Part shown: positions 35,103-41,634 of the stretch, piece after piece
Position numbering within the stretch: position 1 is the first letter of the stretch
Layout of the letters: the number at the start of each line of letters is the position of its first letter
NCBI GenBank assembly: GCA_028277115.1
Contig: JANQHG010000236.1
Coordinates: forward strand, 1-41,634
Length of the DNA: 41,634 nt
Reading direction: 5' to 3'
From: Azospirillaceae bacterium
GTDB taxonomy: Bacteria > Pseudomonadota > Alphaproteobacteria > Azospirillales > Azospirillaceae
Translations under genes and position numbers: made by a program
The notes under the pieces: model-generated
Seen by the model: only the letters and a program-made list of their open reading frames with translations
The model's database searches: none
What the model was told of the DNA's origin: nothing

Positions 35103-36197
35103 ATGACCGAAAAGACCATCCTCGAGATCGCGGGCCTTTACAAACGCTTCGGGGCCTTTACCGCGCTTCACAGCATCGACTTGGAGGTGTATGAGGGCGA
35201 GTTCCTGACCATCGTCGGTCCGTCCGGCAGCGGCAAGACCACACTGATCCGGCTGTTCGTCGGCATGGACGAGCCGACCGACGGCACCATCTGGCTGCGC
35301 GGCCGGCGCATCGACACCGTACCGGCCAACCAGCGGCCGACCTGTATGGTGTTCCAGTCGCTGGCCCTGTTCCCGCACATGACGGTGGGCCGAAACATCG
35401 AATTCCCGCTGAAGATCAGCGGCGTCGATGCGGCGACGCGGCGGCAGCGGGCGCTTGACCTGCTCGACCTGCTGCACCTGCCTCGGGAATATTACGACAA
35501 GCGCATCCACCAGTGTTCCGGCGGCGAACGCCAGCGGGTCGCGCTGGCCCGCGCGCTCGCCTTCGACCCCGAGATCCTGTTTTTCGACGAGCCCTTGTCG
35601 GCGCTCGACTACCGTCTGCGCAAGACCTTGGAAAAGGAGCTGAAGGACCTCCACGCCCGCACCGGCAAGACCTTCGTCTACATCACCCACAGCCTGGAGG
35701 AGGCGATGGTGATGTCGGACCGCATCGCGATCATGCGCGCCGGTCGGTTCGAGCAGATCGGGCCCGCGGACGAAATCTACAGCCGCCCGGCCAGCCGCTT
35801 CGTCGCCGAATTCATGGGCGAAGTGAACCTGTTCCCGGTGCAGGCCGACGACGACGGCGCGGTTCGGGCGGACGGGCTCGCGCTCGATCCCGGGGTGGCC
35901 GAACGGCTGGGCCTGAAGGCCGGCGCGGCCGGCATGCTGATGGTGCGGCCGGAGAACGTCACCATGGTCAATGGCTCCGGTGCTGCCGAACCCGGTCCGG
36001 CCCCGGAAATCACGGTCGGCGGCCATCTGAGAGCCGAATACAATCTCGGGTCCCGCCTTCAGTACGAGGTCGAGGGGCCGTCCGGCCAGCGATTGACTGT
36101 CGAAACCCTGCGCGAGGGTCGCTTTGGCGGCTCGCCGGGGGATGCGGTCACGCTGGGCTGGACCCTCGACCGGTGTCACCTGATCCACGGCGAATGA
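35103..36197 (+). CDS. Polyamine-type ABC transporter ATP-binding protein (PotA-like)
   Basis: 364 residues. Walker A GPSGSGKTT at 39-47, Q-loop MVFQSLALFPHMTV, signature CSGGERQRVALARALAF, Walker B ILFFDEPLSALD and switch His ITHSLEEAM. The C-terminal ~120 residues form the TOBE regulatory domain usual in PotA/MalK-type ATPases (GMLMVRPENVTM, LRAEYNLGSRLQYEV). It powers the two permeases that follow. The ATG at 35103 is 146 bases after the binding protein; no good ribosome site precedes it, so start choice rests on homology. Confidence 0.92.
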   Translation: MTEKTILEIAGLYKRFGAFTALHSIDLEVYEGEFLTIVGPSGSGKTTLIRLFVGMDEPTDGTIWLRGRRIDTVPANQRPTCMVFQSLALFPHMTVGRNIEFPLKISGVDAATRRQRALDLLDLLHLPREYYDKRIHQCSGGERQRVALARALAFDPEILFFDEPLSALDYRLRKTLEKELKDLHARTGKTFVYITHSLEEAMVMSDRIAIMRAGRFEQIGPADEIYSRPASRFVAEFMGEVNLFPVQADDDGAVRADGLALDPGVAERLGLKAGAAGMLMVRPENVTMVNGSGAAEPGPAPEITVGGHLRAEYNLGSRLQYEVEGPSGQRLTVETLREGRFGGSPGDAVTLGWTLDRCHLIHGE

Positions 36198-36212
36198 ACG
36201 GGAGGGCCAACG

Positions 36213-37067
36213 ATGGAACGTCTCGACCGTCGCCTCGGCGCCCTGACCGCCACGCCCATGCTGGTGCTGCTCGCCGTCACGTTCCTGGCGCCGCTGATTG
36301 TTGTCGCCGCGTTCTCGGTGATGCCGTCCAAGGTCTTCAGCCTGTGGCACCAGCCTGACTTCTCGGCTTATGCGGAGTTGTTGCGCCAGGGCTACTGGAA
36401 ATCGCTGGCGTGGTCGCTGGGCATGGCGTTGGCGTCCACCGCCATCCTGCTCGTGCTGTGCTGGCCGCTCGCGTTCGCCATGGCCAAGGTCTATCGCCGC
36501 TTCACGCTGATCTTGACCGTCGGCGTGGTGATGAGCCTGTTCGTGTCGGAGAACATCCGCCTGTTCGGCTGGGTCCTGACGCTGATGAAAGGCGGCCTGA
36601 TCGAGGGCTACGTGCGGCACCTGACCGGCGTGGGCTTCGACAGTCTGCTCTACAATGTGCCCATCATCGTCTTCGGGCTGGTCTACGTCTATTTGCCGTT
36701 CATGCTGTTCCCGCTCGCCCAGGGCATTTCCATGGTCCCGGACGACGCCCGCCAGGCGGCCGCCGACCTGGGCGCGAGCCGCGCCCGCATCCTGTGGGAG
36801 GTCGAGGTGCCGCTGGCTGCGCCGGGCATCGTCGTCGGCTGCCTTTTGACCTTCGTGCTGGCGACCGGCGCCGTCGCCGAGTCCAAGCTTCTGGGCGGGC
36901 AGGTGGTGGTGGTGATCGCCGACGAGGTGGAAACCGCCTTCACCTACGGCCAGGACTGGCCGCTCGGCTCGGCTTTGGCGATGGTGCTGATCGCGATCGT
37001 CGGGACGATCGCGGTCATCGGCGTCAACCGGGTCGACCTGGACGCGATCATGGGGAGGCGGCGCTGA
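36213..37067 (+). CDS. Polyamine-type ABC transporter permease 1 (PotB-like)
   Basis: 284 residues with six membrane helices, from an ATG 15 bases after the ATPase gene (GGGAGGG upstream). The cytoplasmic EAA-type loop is visible as DDARQAAADLGASRARILWEVEVPLAAPGIV. It begins with the extra helix typical of PotB (MLVLLAVTFLAPLIVVAAFSV). It forms the transmembrane pore with the next gene's product. Its TGA shares one base with the next ATG (TGATG), so translation is coupled. Confidence 0.92.
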   Translation: MERLDRRLGALTATPMLVLLAVTFLAPLIVVAAFSVMPSKVFSLWHQPDFSAYAELLRQGYWKSLAWSLGMALASTAILLVLCWPLAFAMAKVYRRFTLILTVGVVMSLFVSENIRLFGWVLTLMKGGLIEGYVRHLTGVGFDSLLYNVPIIVFGLVYVYLPFMLFPLAQGISMVPDDARQAAADLGASRARILWEVEVPLAAPGIVVGCLLTFVLATGAVAESKLLGGQVVVVIADEVETAFTYGQDWPLGSALAMVLIAIVGTIAVIGVNRVDLDAIMGRRR

Positions 37068-37873
37068 TGAAACCGTCCGGCCTGTCCCGCGCCGGCCTGT
37101 TGCTGTACGGCATCCTGACGCTGGCCTTTTTGTACCTGCCGTTGGTGGCGGTGGCGTTCGCCTCGATCTCCAAGGCGCGCTATTTGAGTTTTCCGATCCG
37201 GCGCTACGACACCGGCTGGTACGCCCAGGCAATGGCCAGCGATACCGTCCGCGACCTGCTGTTGGTCTCGCTGAAGGTCGCCGGCATCGTCACCGTGATC
37301 AGCATGGTGGTCGGGTTCTTCGGCGCGCTGGCGTTTGCGCGGTATCATTGGCGCTTCCGCGGCCTGTTCCAGAAGACGATCTTGCTGCCGATCTTCTTTC
37401 CCCAGACCGTGTTGGGATTGGCGCTGTTGATGTGGTTCAACGCGCTCGGCGTGGTGCCGTCGTGGCACACCGCGGTGGTCGCCCACCTCGTGTGGATCTC
37501 GCCGATCGCCACCCTGATCATCGCGATCCGCGCCTACAGCTTCGATGCGACGCTGGAAGAAGCGGCCCGGGACATGGGCTGTTCGACGCTCCAGATTTTC
37601 CGCGAGATCACGGTCCCGCTGCTGATGCCGGGCGTCATCTCGGCCGGCTTGTTCGCTTTCCTGCTGAGCTGGGGGAACTTCCCGCTGTCCCTGTTCACCA
37701 CCGGCGCGGACTCGACCCTGCCCGAGTGGCTCTACGCCAAGATGGTCGCCGGGTATTCGCCGCTGGTGCCGACGGTGGGCGTGCTGAGCGTCTTTGCCTC
37801 GGCCGCGCTGCTGGGGGTTGCCTTGCTGGCGCCGTCGCTGGTGCGGCTTTGGCGCCAAAGGGCGGCGGGCTAG
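37067..37873 (+). CDS. Polyamine-type ABC transporter permease 2 (PotC-like)
   Basis: 268 residues, six membrane helices. The EAA loop reads LEEAARDMGCSTLQIFREITVPLLMPGVI, and ILPIFFPQTVLGLALLMWFNALG and FLLSWGNFPLSLFTTG are typical of PotC. The ATG at 37067 overlaps the previous stop. Last component of the importer; the SDR gene follows after 62 bases, on the same strand and probably the same transcript. Confidence 0.92.
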   Translation: MKPSGLSRAGLLLYGILTLAFLYLPLVAVAFASISKARYLSFPIRRYDTGWYAQAMASDTVRDLLLVSLKVAGIVTVISMVVGFFGALAFARYHWRFRGLFQKTILLPIFFPQTVLGLALLMWFNALGVVPSWHTAVVAHLVWISPIATLIIAIRAYSFDATLEEAARDMGCSTLQIFREITVPLLMPGVISAGLFAFLLSWGNFPLSLFTTGADSTLPEWLYAKMVAGYSPLVPTVGVLSVFASAALLGVALLAPSLVRLWRQRAAG

Positions 37874-37935
37874 ACCCGAGCCCCCGAGACCCATCCAAAC
37901 CCAAAAACCGGAGCGACCAAGGAGAGAGGATCGAC

Positions 37936-38715
37936 ATGCTGACCAGTATCGACGGCAGGAGCTGCATCGTCACCGGTGCCTCGAAGGGCATCGGCAAGGG
38001 CATCGCCCGGGTGTTTGCCAAGCACGGGGCCAAATTGATGGTGGTCGCCCGCGGAGAGGACAGCGCCCGCGCCACCGTCCAGGAGATCCGTGCCGCCGGC
38101 GGCACGGCGGAGATGCACCTGTGCGACGTCTCCGCCTGGGATCAGGTCCAGGCCATGGTGTCTCACACGGCCGAGACGTTCGGCGGCGTCGATATTCTGT
38201 GTTCGAACGCAGGCGTCTTCCCCCTGGCGAAGATGGTCGATCTTGATCCCGACGAGTGGGACCGGGTGATGGCCACCAACCTGAAGAGTGCGTTCCTGTG
38301 CGTGAAGGCGTGCATTCCCTGGTTTGAGAAGGCCGGGCGCGGCCGGGTCGTGGTGACCTCTTCGATCACCGGGCCGGTGACCGGCTTCCCGGGCTGGACC
38401 CATTACGGTGCCTCCAAGGCGGGGCAGTTGGGCTTCCTGAAGACGGCCGCCATGGAACTGGCCCGCTACAACACCACCATCAACGCCGTAAAGCCCGGCA
38501 ATGTGTTCACCGAAGGTTTGGCCGACCTCGGCGAGGACTATCTGGCGACCATGGCCGCCTCCATTCCGTTGAAACGCCTGGGATCGGTCGAGGACATCGC
38601 TCACGCTGCGCTGTTCTTCGCCTCCGACGAGGCCAGCTACATCACCGGCCAGGCGATCGTGGTCGACGGCGGCCAAATCCTGCCGGAGTCGCTGGAAGCC
38701 CTTCAGGAAATATAG
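37936..38715 (+). CDS. Short-chain dehydrogenase/reductase (classical SDR, FabG/UcpA-like)
   Basis: 259 residues from an ATG preceded by AGGAGAGAGG. Cofactor motif TGASKGIGKG (13-22), NAG at 91-93, catalytic S142/S143, Y157 and K161 (HYGASKAGQ) and the C-terminal ITGQAIVVDGGQ are complete. The enzyme would oxidise or reduce an alcohol/ketone with NAD(P). Placed between the importer and the aldehyde dehydrogenase it may act on a secondary alcohol form of the substrate (for instance a substituted amino alcohol), which would widen the pathway beyond ethanolamine. Substrate not determinable. Confidence 0.88.
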   Translation: MLTSIDGRSCIVTGASKGIGKGIARVFAKHGAKLMVVARGEDSARATVQEIRAAGGTAEMHLCDVSAWDQVQAMVSHTAETFGGVDILCSNAGVFPLAKMVDLDPDEWDRVMATNLKSAFLCVKACIPWFEKAGRGRVVVTSSITGPVTGFPGWTHYGASKAGQLGFLKTAAMELARYNTTINAVKPGNVFTEGLADLGEDYLATMAASIPLKRLGSVEDIAHAALFFASDEASYITGQAIVVDGGQILPESLEALQEI

Positions 38716-38865
38716 GTGTTGTCTGAAAAGTACTGTTTTTTTCGGTCATCCTCGCTCGCACGTCGGGGGTGTCCGGTGGAGCGGCGCCCGATACGGCTCG
38801 CGGGTTACAGGTTCCAAGCCCGGAAAGCCGGCGTCGAAAATGAATACAAAGTTTAGGAGGAAACC

Positions 38866-40386
38866 ATGAACCTGATTCAGGCCCACCGTCAGACGAGATA
38901 CAACTTCGCCGCCCGCTACGACAACATCATCGGCGGCAAGCCCACTCCACCGAGATCAGATCGTTATTTCGAGAACACCTCGCCGATTACCGGAGAGGTG
39001 CTGTGCGAGATCGCGCGCTCGGATGCGTCGGACATTGAGGCCGCCTTGGATGCAGCCCACGCAGCCAAGGAGGCCTGGGGCAAGACCGCGCCGGCTGAGC
39101 GGTCCCTGATCCTCAACCGCATCGCCGATCGCATCGAAGAGAACCTGTCCACCCTGGCGACGGTCGAGACCTGGGACAACGGCAAGCCGATCCGCGAGAC
39201 CACCGCGGCCGACCTGCCGCTGGCGGTGGACCATTTCCGCTATTTCGCGGGCGCCATCCGGGCCCAGGAAGGCTCGATCTCCGAAATCGACGCCGACACG
39301 GTGGCTTATCACTTCCACGAGCCGCTGGGCGTGGTCGGGCAGATCATTCCGTGGAACTTCCCACTGCTGATGGCGACCTGGAAGCTCGCCCCGGCGCTGG
39401 CTGCCGGCAATTGCGTGGTGTTGAAACCGGCCGAGCAGACGCCGGCCTCGATCATGGTGATGATGGAGCTGATCCAGGATCTGCTGCCGCCGGGGGTCGT
39501 GAATGTGGTCAACGGCTTCGGCCTGGAGGCCGGCAAGCCGCTGGCCAGCTCGGGGCGGATCGCCAAGATCGCCTTCACCGGCGAAACCACGACCGGTCGC
39601 CTGATCATGCAATACGCCAGCGAGAACCTGATCCCGGTGACACTGGAACTGGGCGGCAAATCGCCGAACATCTTTTTCGCCGATGTCTGCGCCGAAGACG
39701 ACGACTTCTTCGACAAGGCGGTCGAGGGCTTCGTCATGTTCGCCCTCAACCAGGGCGAGGTTTGCACCAGTCCCTCCCGCGCACTGATCCACCAGTCTAT
39801 CTACGACCGCTTCATGGTGCGCGCGCTCGAGCGGGTTAAGGCGGTCGTGCAGGGCGATCCGCTTGACCCAGCGACCATGATCGGCGCCCAGGCCTCGTCG
39901 GAGCAGATGGAAAAGATCCTCAGCTATTTCGACATCGCCCACCAGGAAGGCGCCGAGGTCCTGTTGGGGGGAAGCCGCAACACCTCGCTACCGGGCGATC
40001 TAGCGAACGGCTTTTACGTCCATCCGACCGTGCTCAAGGGGCACAACAAGATGCGCGTGTTCCAGGAGGAGATCTTCGGGCCGGTGGTTTCGGTCACCAC
40101 CTTCAAGGACGACGACGAGGCACTCGAGATCGCCAACGACACGCTCTACGGCCTGGGTGCGGGCGTCTGGTCTCGCGACATCAACCGTTGCTATCGCTTC
40201 GGTCGCGCCATCCAGGCGGGGCGGGTGTGGACCAACTGCTATCACGCCTATCCGGCCCACGCGGCGTTCGGCGGGTATAAACAGTCGGGAATTGGCCGGG
40301 AAACCCACCTGAAGATGCTCGACCACTACCAACAGACCAAGAACATTCTGGTCAGCTATTCGCCGCAGAAGCTCGGGTTCTTCTAA
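38866..40386 (+). CDS. NAD-dependent aldehyde dehydrogenase, ExaC/AldB acetaldehyde-dehydrogenase type
   Basis: 506 residues from an ATG with a strong AGGAGG. It is a full-length ALDH with catalytic C300 ([11 protein letters not shown]), general base E261 ([13 protein letters not shown]) and [17 protein letters not shown]. The N-terminus (YDNIIGG) and the C-terminal [15 protein letters not shown] are hallmarks of the ExaC/AldB group, which oxidises acetaldehyde to acetate. The DUF779 gene following it is the usual companion of this group. The 150-base gap from the SDR gene contains no gene and may hold its own promoter. Acetaldehyde would be the product expected from phosphoethanolamine elimination. 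Confidence 0.93.
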   Translation: MNLIQAHRQTRYNFAARYDNIIGGKPTPPRSDRYFENTSPITGEVLCEIARSDASDIEAALDAAHAAKEAWGKTAPAERSLILNRIADRIEENLSTLATVETWDNGKPIRETTAADLPLAVDHFRYFAGAIRAQEGSISEIDADTVAYHFHEPLGVVGQIIPWNFPLLMATWKLAPALAAGNCVVLKPAEQTPASIMVMMELIQDLLPPGVVNVVNGFGLEAGKPLASSGRIAKIAFTGETTTGRLIMQYASENLIPVTLELGGKSPNIFFADVCAEDDDFFDKAVEGFVMFALNQGEVCTSPSRALIHQSIYDRFMVRALERVKAVVQGDPLDPATMIGAQASSEQMEKILSYFDIAHQEGAEVLLGGSRNTSLPGDLANGFYVHPTVLKGHNKMRVFQEEIFGPVVSVTTFKDDDEALEIANDTLYGLGAGVWSRDINRCYRFGRAIQAGRVWTNCYHAYPAHAAFGGYKQSGIGRETHLKMLDHYQQTKNILVSYSPQKLGFF

Positions 40387-40465
40387 GACCGTCGATGTCC
40401 CGGCCGGCACCGTCCGGCCGGAGCGCATCACCGGACCTCAGGTCTTCGGCCTGATGGGGGGGACG

Positions 40466-40837
40466 ATGGACCGGACGACCCGGACAGAGAGCAAGGTCTC
40501 CGCCACGCCCGAGGCTCTGGCGTTTCTTGAAGAGATCGTGGCCGATCACGGCCCCGTGCTGTTCCACCAGTCGGGCGGCTGCTGCGACGGCTCGTCGCCG
40601 ATGTGCTTCCCGCAGAGCGAGTTCAAGGTGGGGGCGTCCGACGTCCGGCTGGGAGAGATCGGCGGCATGCCGTTCTACATCTCCGGCCGCCAGTACGAGG
40701 CCTGGAAGCACACCGATCTGATCATCGACGTGGTGCCCGGCCGGGGTGGTCAGTTCAGTCTCGACAACGGCCGCGAGAAACGCTTCCTGACCCGCTCGAC
40801 GATGCGGGGAACCGGCGGTTACATGAAATCCGGTTGA
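40466..40837 (+). CDS. DUF779 family protein, C-terminus altered by repeat insertion
   Basis: 123 residues from an ATG at 40466 directly after a G-run that serves as ribosome site; an ATG at 40454 is the alternative. The motif LFHQSGGCCDGSSPMCFP, the DVRLGEIGG and FYISGRQYEAWKHTDLIIDVVPGRGG stretches define the family, which is nearly always encoded beside acetaldehyde dehydrogenases and may act in redox or metal handling for them. The usual end after RFLTRS is missing: the last residues (MKSG) and the stop are supplied by the repeat element that begins at 40822. The conserved core is intact. Confidence 0.88.
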   Translation: MDRTTRTESKVSATPEALAFLEEIVADHGPVLFHQSGGCCDGSSPMCFPQSEFKVGASDVRLGEIGGMPFYISGRQYEAWKHTDLIIDVVPGRGGQFSLDNGREKRFLTRSTMRGTGGYMKSG

Positions 40838-40900
40838 ACCGTTCCGTTTGGTCGGAGCAACGCCGGTGGCTGGTCGGGGCGCGGGCCGGGGTGCTTTGCA
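40822..40900 (+). mobile_element. Small inverted-repeat element, copy D of family 2 (one end only)
   Basis: Starts with CATGAAATCCGGTTGAACCG, a slightly diverged form of the conserved end, and matches copies A-C for ~60 bases (GTTCCGTTTGGTCGGAGCA). The other terminal repeat is absent; the sequence passes into the BrnA-like remnant near 40900. It overlaps the last 16 bases of the DUF779 gene. Confidence 0.68.
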
Positions 40901-40901
40901 C

Positions 40902-41038
40902 GATCCGGCGAGCAAGCCGGTCGCCGTGGCGATCGATGCCGATGTCCTGGCGTGGTTCAAAAGCCGTGGCGAAGGGTTCGGGCCCGCATGAACGCGGTGT
41001 TGCGGGAGCATATGGAGAGGCACAAAGGGCAAAGGTAA
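40902..41038 (+). pseudogene. BrnA/DUF4415-type antitoxin remnant with single-base frameshift
   Basis: The first frame reads DPASKPVAVAIDADVLAWFK, then SRGEGFGPA and a stop; the next frame continues MNAVLREHMERHKGQR to TAA 41036-41038. Adding one C in the GGGCCC run at ~40980-40985 joins them as GFGP-R-MNAVLREHM, the ribbon-helix-helix pattern of BrnA-like antitoxins (VxIRLDxDVLxWFK...INAVLR.YM). The N-terminus is lost at the repeat boundary, and no toxin gene is adjacent. Confidence 0.65.
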
Positions 41039-41128
41039 CCTCCCACCCGCCCTTTCGCCTCCGCCCCCGCTCAAGGAGACCCGCCAACAAGGGGGCACCG
41101 CTTTTTCCAAGTCACCAAACAAAAGGTC

Positions 41129-41362
41129 AGTGGTGGCATACGGTCTGAGCAAGAACGCCAGAGCCGGGACACCTTCCTCAGCCTCTTCCAGACAGCGAAG
41201 ACGCCCGGTCTGAAATTCTGGGATTATCTCGGCGCACGGCCCAAATGCAAAGACGCACCCGACGTCCCCGACCTCGCCGAACTGATCATGCGCAAGGCAG
41301 CCGAAAACGCCTGCCCGCCACACATTTTGCCCCTCTTACGGCGTCGCCTGCCAAGTCCTTGA
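41129..41362 (+). pseudogene. Probable transposase C-terminal remnant
   Basis: The frame runs from about 41129 to TGA 41360-41362: SGGIRSEQERQSRDTFLSLF, QTAKTPGLKFWDYLGARP, DVPDLAELIMRKAAE. The GGIRSE...FLSLFQT...FWDYL pattern resembles the last ~70 residues of several transposases that end in this way (IS66-like and related). The rest of the gene is absent. Family assignment is tentative. Confidence 0.45.
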
Positions 41363-41368
41363 AAAAGA

Positions 41369-41443
41369 TGGTGGGCGCGACTGGGATTGAACCAGTGACC
41401 CCTACGATGTCAACGTAGTGCTCTCCCGCTGAGCTACGCGCCC
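41369..41443 (-). tRNA. tRNA-Val (anticodon GAC)
   Basis: On the minus strand a full cloverleaf folds: acceptor GGGCGCG/CGCGCCC, D-arm GCTCAGCGGGAGAGC, anticodon arm CTACG-TTGACAT-CGTAG giving anticodon GAC, T-arm ACTGG-TTCAATC-CCAGT, discriminator A and an encoded CCA (41371-41369). It reads GUC/GUU valine codons. It lies next to transposase and antitoxin debris. Confidence 0.95.
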
Positions 41444-41495
41444 ATCCCGACCGTGGGTCCGCGATGGCGCGCGGACCTCGTCGAACAGGGACCGG

Positions 41496-41524
41496 TTTTT
41501 AGCACCCTGACGTGCCGTGGGCAA
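41496..41524 (-). promoter_or_regulatory. Promoter of tRNA-Val
   Basis: On the minus strand TTGCCC (41524-41519), a 17-base spacer and TAAAAA (41501-41496) form a good sigma-70 promoter, with the tRNA 5' end 53 bases downstream of the -10. The remaining 41525-41634 shows nothing I can identify. Confidence 0.6.
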
Positions 41525-41634
41525 GGGGTGAAACGAGCCAGGATCCCCGATCACCCCACTGGGGGTCCGGTGGGATAGGGGTGCGCTCGGCCGTTTTGGG
41601 GTCGCGTGGGCGGTTTATGACGAACGCAGATGAG

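Noticed and set aside
38716-38865. Possible terminator or sigma-54 promoter before the aldehyde dehydrogenase
   Set aside because: There is a T-run near 38738 but no stable stem, and no GG-N10-GC element was found; only the AGGAGG before the ATG is clear.
41369-41634. Integration (att) site at tRNA-Val
   Set aside because: No integrase and no repeated tRNA 3' end is visible within the window; only debris nearby.

Overview
The window looks like chromosomal DNA of a high-GC alphaproteobacterium, probably in or near the Rhodospirillales. This rests on strong G/C bias at third codon positions, a class I (archaeal-type) lysyl-tRNA synthetase, a livHMGF operon carrying a DUF6867 membrane protein, and general protein similarity. 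It is inference from sequence alone; no search was run.

Layout. (1) 1-518: the 3' end of a hybrid signalling protein with a degenerate receiver and Hpt. (2) 637-6637, minus strand: a complete branched-chain amino acid ABC importer, livH-livM-livG-livF-DUF6867-livK. (3) About 6900-17650: a decaying accessory islet. It holds an aromatic/amino acid decarboxylase pseudogene split by a small terminal-inverted-repeat element, an EamA exporter, an IS4-type transposase remnant, a DUF6880 pseudogene broken by a 10-bp duplication, then a metal/siderophore uptake locus: a PchR-like AraC regulator with a Fur-box promoter, a TonB-dependent receptor, a DUF4198 protein, a helical-backbone (BtuF/FepB-type) binding protein, an unknown protein, and fused remnants of nickel/peptide ABC genes. 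(4) 17653-26467: housekeeping genes dapF, a nitrilase-family amidase, a multi-PAS sensor kinase, lysK, a metallo-beta-lactamase-fold hydrolase and a small conserved-looking protein. (5) 26521-29264: a rhombosortase-like rhomboid protease overlapping the gene of its likely substrate, a VIT/von Willebrand protein with a Gly-Gly C-terminal anchor, behind two identical palindromic operators. (6) 29471-40837: a catabolic locus with an isochorismatase-like hydrolase, a DeoR regulator, a class III aminotransferase-fold enzyme of the phospho-lyase type, an APH-fold kinase, a polyamine-type ABC importer, an SDR, an ExaC/AldB-type aldehyde dehydrogenase and DUF779. (7) 40822-41634: mobile-element and BrnA-antitoxin debris beside tRNA-Val(GAC).

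The most interesting reading of region 6 is an amino-alcohol pathway: import, phosphorylation by the APH-fold kinase, elimination of phosphate and ammonia by the PLP enzyme, then oxidation of the aldehyde. Ethanolamine via O-phosphoethanolamine and acetaldehyde fits best, because ExaC/AldB with DUF779 is an acetaldehyde module. This would be an ATP-dependent alternative to EutBC. The substrate is inferred, not shown.

Two dispersed repeat families tie the window together. One is a G/C-hairpin mosaic lying 5' of three genes (2376-2536, 18584-18660, 24646-24777). The other is a 140-270 bp element with inverted ends (7142-7413, 13420-13530, 19504-19643, 40822-40900). Two copies of the second lie across gene 3' ends and supply the last codons and stop.
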